A program made the position numbers and the translations under genes. DNA of 64,000 bases from PALSA-612 sp963791225 (GTDB lineage Bacteria; Actinomycetota; Thermoleophilia; Gaiellales; Gaiellaceae): assembly GCA_963791225.1 (NCBI GenBank), contig CAWBRV010000008.1, positions 868,001 to 932,000 on the forward strand, in the 5' to 3' direction. Below, piece by piece: positions 59,533-64,000 of this stretch; the stretch's first letter is position 1; every line of letters begins with the position of its first letter. A model generated the notes under the pieces. The model was not told the origin of the DNA, ran no database searches, and saw nothing but the letters and a program-made list of their open reading frames with translations.

Positions 59533-60369
59533 ATGCGGGTGGCGGTAGCCCAGATCGAGCCGAAGCTGGCCGAGAAGGAGCGGAATCTCGACCTCTGCCT
59601 GGCGCGCCTCGAGGAGGCCGTCGCGGCCGGCGCAGAGCTGCTCGTGCTGCCCGAGTGCGCGATCCCAGGCTATGTCTACGAGAGCGGCGACGAGGCGCTG
59701 CCCTACGCGGAGGAGATTCCCGGGCCTTCCACGGCGGTGCTCGAGGACGCGTGCCGCCGCCTCGACGCGCATGTCGTCTGCGGCCTGCTCGAGCGCGACG
59801 GCGACGCGATCCACAACGCAGCCGTGCTCGTCGGGCCGGACGGGCTCGTCGGCTCCTATCGCAAGAGCCACCTCCCGTTCCTCGGTGTCGACCGCTTCGT
59901 GCGCGCCGGGGACGAACTGCCGGTCTTCGACACGCCGATCGGTCGGATCGGACTCGAGATCTGTTACGACCTGCGCTTCCCCGAGGTGACCCGGTCGCTC
60001 GCACTCGCGGGCGCCGAGATCGTCTGCCTGCCGACGAACTGGCCGGTGGCTGCGGCCGGCAACGCCGAGCTGCTCGCCCCGGCACGCGCGTACGAGAACC
60101 GCATCTTCCTGCTCGTCGCAAACCGCGTCGGCAAGGAGCGCACGGCCGAGTTCTGCGGCCGCAGCCAGATCGTCGACCCTGCCGGCATTCGTCTGGCGGA
60201 GACCGACGCCACGAGCGAGGCCCTGCTCGTCGCCGACATCGACCTCGAACGGGCGCGCGAGAAGTCGATCGTCCCCGCTCCCGGGGAGTACGAGATGCAC
60301 CTGTTCGGCCACCGGCGACCCGATCTCTACGGCGCTCTCGTCGAGGAGATCCAGAACGTCACGACCTAG
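59533..60369 (+). CDS. Nitrilase-superfamily amidohydrolase
   Basis: 278 residues. Catalytic Glu in LLVLPECAIPGY, Lys in SYRKSHLPFLG, Cys in GLEICYDLRFPEVTR. Homologues hydrolyse N-carbamoyl amino acids, beta-ureidopropionate, or aliphatic amides; the RKSHLP/GLEICYDLRFPE context is typical of amidase branches. ATG 59533 lies 10 bases after a TAGAAT box (59517-59522), so the message is nearly leaderless; ATG 59506 lies before that box. Followed by a cyclase-family hydrolase 12 bases on, with a clear ribosome site. Confidence 0.88.
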   Translation: MRVAVAQIEPKLAEKERNLDLCLARLEEAVAAGAELLVLPECAIPGYVYESGDEALPYAEEIPGPSTAVLEDACRRLDAHVVCGLLERDGDAIHNAAVLVGPDGLVGSYRKSHLPFLGVDRFVRAGDELPVFDTPIGRIGLEICYDLRFPEVTRSLALAGAEIVCLPTNWPVAAAGNAELLAPARAYENRIFLLVANRVGKERTAEFCGRSQIVDPAGIRLAETDATSEALLVADIDLERAREKSIVPAPGEYEMHLFGHRRPDLYGALVEEIQNVTT

Positions 60370-60381
60370 AAGGAGGTTCGC

Positions 60382-61353
60382 GTGAGCATGACGGTGAAGG
60401 ATCACGAGCTCGTCCCGGAGGCACTCATCGACAAGGACGGGCTGAAGGTCTCGAAGAGCCCCTGGGGGCCGGACGACGAGATCGGCCGGCTGAACTGGAT
60501 CACGCCCGAGACGAACCGCGCGATCCTCGAGCACCTGAGCGGCGGCCACGTCTTCGATCTCAACGTCGAGTACTTCATCGGGATGCCGTCCTGGGTCGCC
60601 GCCGGCGATCCCCCCTACGGGATCTGGATGACGCACACGCCTGACGGCTCGATCCACGACAACCTCTCCGGCGTGGGCGCCGAGGTGCACGAGCGGTACT
60701 CGTACTGTGGCGACTCGATCCACCTGTACACGCACTGCGGCACGCACGTCGACACGCTCAACCACCTCGGCCATCACGGCATGTTCTGGAACGGCTGGAC
60801 GGCGGACAAGGATCTCGGCAGCCGGATCTGGAACAAGGGCGGGCTCGACAAGTATCCGCCGATCATCGCGCGGGCGGTGCTGCTGGACGTGGCCGGGATG
60901 CACGGCGTCGACGAGCTCGACGCGGGCTACGGGATCACGCCCCAGGATCTGCAGGACACGGTCGCGAAGCAGGGCGTCGAGATCCGCAAGGGAGACGTCG
61001 TGCTCGTCCGCACCGGGCGGATGCGCGCCTGGCCGGACTTCGACGGCTATCTGCAGAAGCCGCCGGGGATCACGCTTCCATCCGCGAAGTGGCTGTGCGA
61101 GGAGGCCGGCGCGATGTGCATCGCCGGCGACTCGATCGGCCTCGAGGTGATGCCGTGGGACGAGCCGGACGCGTTCCTGCCCGTCCACGCGTACATGTTC
61201 TCGACGGCCGGCGCCCAGATCATCGAGGTCGTGAACATGGAGGAGATCGCGGCCGAGAAGCAGTACGAGTTCGCCTTCCTCGGCTTCCCGATGAAGCTCC
61301 GCGGCGCGACCGGGGCACCGATGCCCTCGTACGCCGTGCCGCTGAGGGACTAG
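60382..61353 (+). CDS. Cyclase-family metal-dependent hydrolase (kynurenine-formamidase-like)
   Basis: 323 residues from GTG 60382 with AAGGAGG upstream. The metal motif HxGTHxD is clear (YTHCGTHVDTLNHLGHHG), plus an additional His pair downstream and GDVVLVRTGRM, ITLPSAKWLCEEAGAMCIAGDSIGLE. Longer than bacterial KynB (about 210), as in the putative cyclase/arylformamidase group. Would hydrolyse a formamide, lactone or cyclic amide. Probably same operon as the amidase. Ends before a strong terminator. Confidence 0.85.
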   Translation: MSMTVKDHELVPEALIDKDGLKVSKSPWGPDDEIGRLNWITPETNRAILEHLSGGHVFDLNVEYFIGMPSWVAAGDPPYGIWMTHTPDGSIHDNLSGVGAEVHERYSYCGDSIHLYTHCGTHVDTLNHLGHHGMFWNGWTADKDLGSRIWNKGGLDKYPPIIARAVLLDVAGMHGVDELDAGYGITPQDLQDTVAKQGVEIRKGDVVLVRTGRMRAWPDFDGYLQKPPGITLPSAKWLCEEAGAMCIAGDSIGLEVMPWDEPDAFLPVHAYMFSTAGAQIIEVVNMEEIAAEKQYEFAFLGFPMKLRGATGAPMPSYAVPLRD

Positions 61354-61361
61354 TCAGCTCG

Positions 61362-61396
61362 AGCCATGGCCGAGGGACTGTCCCTCGGCCATGGCT
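61362..61396. terminator. Strong hairpin terminator
   Basis: 16-bp perfect stem AGCCATGGCCGAGGGA / TCCCTCGGCCATGGCT with a CTG loop, followed by GTTTC. Serves the amidase/cyclase operon; also between convergent genes. Confidence 0.88.
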
Positions 61397-61409
61397 GTTT
61401 CGAGCTAGA

Positions 61410-62453
61410 TCAGACCCTGTACAGCTTGCGCGTGTTCGTGATCGTGCAGTCCAACTGGTCGCCCAGGGCGACAGTGACCTGAAGGCTGGTGCCCCACGCG
61501 GACGAGCCGTCAGAACAGGCGATCCGAGGCGTGTAGTTGCTCATGTTCGCGTTGAGGCCGGGAGTTTCCGACACGGTGTGCGTGCCCGGGAGCACGGTGA
61601 TCGCACCGGTCGTGCCGCCGTTCCCGACGTTGGCGGCGTAGGTGATGCCGTCGATCCGCAGGTTGAACTTCGCCGGATCGAGCGCGTTGCTGAGCAGGTG
61701 CTTCGTGACCGTGATCGTGGGATTGCTCGTGCCAGAGACGCCGAACGAGAACAGGTGGAAAGCGCCCTCGTTCTCCGTGCTGGTGAAGTTCGCGCCGAAA
61801 AACGCCGAGTTGAAGAACGAGTCGTCGACGATGTTCGCGGGGCCAACGTGGTTGGCGGCCGTCCCCGGGGGAACGTCCGACTCGAATGCCCGGTTGGCGC
61901 ATGCGACGCACACCGGCGTGACGTTGATCCAGTAGGTCGTGCCCGCGCTGAGTACGACCGAGACCGCTACGGAGTCGGTGTATTCCGTGAAGCCGAATCC
62001 GCTGCGGCCGGTTGCGGTCTGGGTCACGGCGCCCGAACCAGATGCGACGAGGGTGCCACCGTTCCCTTCGCTGACGCCGGTCCGGATCTCCCAGGTGGCG
62101 TTCGTCGGGGTCAACCCCGAGAGCGTATTGACGAACAGGCCCGAAACGTGCCACGTCACGTTGGGCGTGACGGGCGTGTAGACGCTCGCGCTGCTCACGA
62201 TCGCGTCGCTCTCGTTGGCCAACCCGTTCGCGTTAACGTCGTTGGGGTCGAAGTCCCCGCTGTAGTACAGGCACGGACTACACGCCGCCGGCGGCGCGAA
62301 ACTCTTCACCTGGCTGATGTGGCCTGACGAGCCTCCGGCCAGGCGCGCCGTCGCCGCCGGGCCCGACTGGCTCGCGCCCGATGCGCTCGCCAGCACGCCC
62401 GCGATCACGGCCGCCGCCGAGATCAGGGCGAGCATCATGCTCCTGTTCTTCAT
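61410..62453 (-). CDS. Secreted beta-rich surface protein
   Basis: 347 residues. Signal peptide MKNRSMMLALISAAAVIAGVLASASGA. The central part is beta-rich (DFDPNDVNANGLANESDAIVSSASVYTPV...FTEYTDSVAVSVVLSAGTTYWINVTPVCVACANRAFES). The last ~90 residues (ITVTKHLLSNALDPAKFNLRIDGITYAANVGNGGTTGAITVLPGTHTVSETPG...LDCTITNTRK) are a prealbumin/Cna-B-like repeat as in DUF11/SpaA-type adhesin proteins. No sorting signal or C-terminal anchor is visible. Probably an exported surface or shed protein. Confidence 0.75.
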   Translation of the reverse strand: MKNRSMMLALISAAAVIAGVLASASGASQSGPAATARLAGGSSGHISQVKSFAPPAACSPCLYYSGDFDPNDVNANGLANESDAIVSSASVYTPVTPNVTWHVSGLFVNTLSGLTPTNATWEIRTGVSEGNGGTLVASGSGAVTQTATGRSGFGFTEYTDSVAVSVVLSAGTTYWINVTPVCVACANRAFESDVPPGTAANHVGPANIVDDSFFNSAFFGANFTSTENEGAFHLFSFGVSGTSNPTITVTKHLLSNALDPAKFNLRIDGITYAANVGNGGTTGAITVLPGTHTVSETPGLNANMSNYTPRIACSDGSSAWGTSLQVTVALGDQLDCTITNTRKLYRV

Positions 62454-62517
62454 TCGATATCCCCTCCGTTGTTTGCCGTCCGGGCTCGAGCTTAGCGCCG
62501 CTCGCCGTCGCCTGCGC

Positions 62518-63546
62518 TCACGCGGCCTCGAACACGTCGAGCGGGAGCAGCGCCGACACGATCGGGTACGGCACGTCGACGGCCTCGGAGATCCGCAGGT
62601 CGACGCAGGCCGAGCAGAGCGCGTAGGCGGCCGGTCGCCCGAAGCCGTACCGGCGCTCGAGGTGGCCGATCATCTCCAGGAGCGCTGCCCGCGCGGCCGC
62701 GTTCAGGTCCATGCCCGCGTCGACGGGCATGCCGACCGTCGCGAACGACCGCTCGACACGGCGGCCGCCGGGCGTCTCGTAGGCAGGGAACGCCGGCGCG
62801 GGGACGTCGTGCACGGCGAAGCGCACGGTCACGGAGCCGGCCACCTCGATCGCCGTCCCACACACCTCGCCGTCGCCCTGCGCGAAGTGCAGGTCGCCGA
62901 CCGAGAAGAGCGCTCCCGGGACGTCCACCGGTAGCCACAGCTTCGAGTCGGCGACGAGCTGACGGATGTCCATGTTCCCGCCGGTCTCGCGTGGCGGGAT
63001 CGTTCGGGCGCCCTCGGCCGCCTCGGGCGGCACGGCCCCGTCGGGCATCGAGTCAGCCACCGGCTGACCGCGCTCTCGCAGCGCCTCCTCGCGGGCCAGG
63101 TAGCCGGCGAGGCGCTCCGGTGAGGGCGCGACGCCGACGACGCCGGCGAACATGTCCTGCGGCACTGCCACGCCGGGCAGTTCCTCCGAGCGCGCGAGCC
63201 CTCCGGCGATCTCCCACTTGACGAGATACGGCTCGGGGAACAGGTCGGCGAGGAAGCCGAAGCCGGGGATGAGCGCCGTCGTCCCGAAGTCGTCCGGCAC
63301 GTAGGCGACGAACTCGACCTCGAGCGCGTTGCCGGGCTCGGCGCCCTCGACGAAGACCGGCCCCGTGAGGGGATGCGCGAGGCCGAGATCGAGACGCCCC
63401 GCGTCCGCATGCGTGCTCGCGCGCGTGAGCTGTCCGCCGATGCCGTCACCGCACTCGAAGGTGACCTCGTCGCCGGGCGCGACCGGCGCCACGGGCGGGA
63501 GCGCGGGGTGCCAGCGGTTGTGGCCGCTCGAGGCCGGGACGATCAC
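62518..63546 (-). CDS. Acetamidase/formamidase family protein
   Basis: 342 residues from GTG 63546 (IVPASSGHNRWHPALPPV). FmdA/AmdA hallmarks: GDEVTFECGDGIGGQLTR, LAHPLTGPVFVEGAEPGNALEVEFV, NMDIRQLVADSKLWLPVDVPGALFSVGDLHFAQGDGEVCGTAIEV and ALCSACVDLRISEAVDVPYPIVSALLP. Hydrolyses short-chain amides to ammonia and acid. Overlaps the GAF gene stop by four bases (GTGA), so both belong to one unit. Confidence 0.9.
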   Translation of the reverse strand: MIVPASSGHNRWHPALPPVAPVAPGDEVTFECGDGIGGQLTRASTHADAGRLDLGLAHPLTGPVFVEGAEPGNALEVEFVAYVPDDFGTTALIPGFGFLADLFPEPYLVKWEIAGGLARSEELPGVAVPQDMFAGVVGVAPSPERLAGYLAREEALRERGQPVADSMPDGAVPPEAAEGARTIPPRETGGNMDIRQLVADSKLWLPVDVPGALFSVGDLHFAQGDGEVCGTAIEVAGSVTVRFAVHDVPAPAFPAYETPGGRRVERSFATVGMPVDAGMDLNAAARAALLEMIGHLERRYGFGRPAAYALCSACVDLRISEAVDVPYPIVSALLPLDVFEAA

Positions 63547-63965
63547 AGGAGCTCGCCCACCCGCTCGGCGGCCGTTCGCGCCGCGTCGATCTCCTCCTGG
63601 CCCCACTGCCGCGTGTGGCCCAGTTGGTGCAGCGAGACGATCGCGGCGACGCGCCCGTCACGGACGACCGGGGTCACGATCTGCGCCCGCAGGCCGCCGT
63701 AGAGCTCGAGCATCGCGCGGAAGTGCGGCTCCTCCGACGCTGCCAGGCAGTCCTCCTGAACGACCTGCCGACCCTGCTGCACCTCGAGCACGACCGGCTG
63801 ACGCGCCATGTCCGGCGTGGCCACGCCCTTGATCGACGCAGCGCCGTCGGCCAGCGCCTCGTGCGTGACGGGAAAGACGTCGCCCGTCACCTCCTGCCGC
63901 AGCGTGACCCGGCTGGCGCCGGTCGCGGCCAGGAGTTGCTCGAGGATCGCGTCGATCTCGGTCAT
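63543..63965 (-). CDS. GAF-domain protein
   Basis: 140 residues: a single GAF domain (IDAILEQLLAATGASRVTLRQEV...VVLEVQQGRQVVQEDCLAASEEPHFRAMLELYGGLRAQIVTPVVRDGRVAAIVSLHQLGHTRQWGQEEI) with a cysteine in the ligand region (EDC). No output domain. It may sense a small ligand or redox state and act on the coupled amidase (inference). Starts ATG 63965; nothing recognisable follows to the window end. Confidence 0.82.
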   Translation of the reverse strand: MTEIDAILEQLLAATGASRVTLRQEVTGDVFPVTHEALADGAASIKGVATPDMARQPVVLEVQQGRQVVQEDCLAASEEPHFRAMLELYGGLRAQIVTPVVRDGRVAAIVSLHQLGHTRQWGQEEIDAARTAAERVGELL

Positions 63966-64000
63966 CCGACTCGGTGTGGATTATCGACGCGATGGCGAAG

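Noticed and set aside
1..64000. CRISPR array, tRNA or rRNA genes, riboswitches
   Set aside because: None was recognised on reading; the only regularly spaced repeats are those reported. Covariance-model searches would be needed to exclude small structured RNAs.

Overview
The window is GC-rich, densely packed DNA from an actinobacterium. The gene styles point to class Thermoleophilia (Gaiellales or Solirubrobacterales type), probably from an environmental or metagenome assembly. Grounds: GTG/TTG starts, very short start-proximal leaders with TAnnnT boxes, class III cyclase/ATPase receptors with an N-terminal zinc ribbon, a BTAD regulator fused to a substrate-binding protein, DUF6325-, DUF1269- and DUF3618-like proteins, and a GerW-type protein. 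No rRNA or tRNA gene was seen. Species assignment is inference.

Layout. (1) 0-11.5 kb: small envelope, stress and transport genes (DUF6325/DUF1269 cluster, cupin, zinc-ribbon protein, holin-like/DUF3618 cluster, MFS exporter, SulP anion transporter, two lipoproteins) ending in a frameshifted methyltransferase. (2) 11.6-21.3 kb: a secreted subtilase with a DUF1059 protein, divergent from a 1176-residue membrane receptor (BTAD DNA-binding head, one TM segment, beta-propeller, family 5 solute-binding domain), then an 1129-residue cyclase/ATPase. (3) 21.5-30.9 kb: a catabolic cluster for cyclic ureides and carbamoyl compounds: dihydropyrimidinase, isochorismatase-type amidase, beta-decarboxylating dehydrogenase, epimerase, AhpD-like protein, two transporters, M20 carbamoylase/allantoate hydrolase and an ornithine-cyclodeaminase-family (OCD) protein. 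The first gene has two tandem promoters, each behind a copy of a 30-bp element. (4) 30.86-53.03 kb: a region I interpret as a decayed ~22-kb integrative element. It is inserted at the 3' end of the OCD gene, with a truncated tyrosine integrase at its left edge, a repeated gene 3' end at the right edge and paired GGGTAGAA(A)G direct repeats just inside both edges. It carries a membrane redox module (ApbE plus ferric-reductase-like protein), a cell-surface glycan operon, secreted proteins, tandem HTH genes, an acyl-CoA ligase and many gene fragments (cyclase head, DUF3883 tail, cupredoxin head). (5) 53.0-64 kb: host genes resume: GerW-like protein, enoyl-CoA hydratase, two acyl-CoA ligases, methyltransferase, DsbA-family protein, nitrilase-family amidase, cyclase-family hydrolase, acetamidase/formamidase and a GAF protein.

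Themes. Amide, ureide and carboxylate catabolism lies on both sides of the island, so the insertion appears to have split a catabolic neighbourhood. Class III cyclase genes occur intact once and as two remnants. Several genes carry single-base frameshifts (10.7, 45.7 and 54.2 kb), which may be real decay or assembly errors. All positions were read by eye; no similarity search or folding was run.
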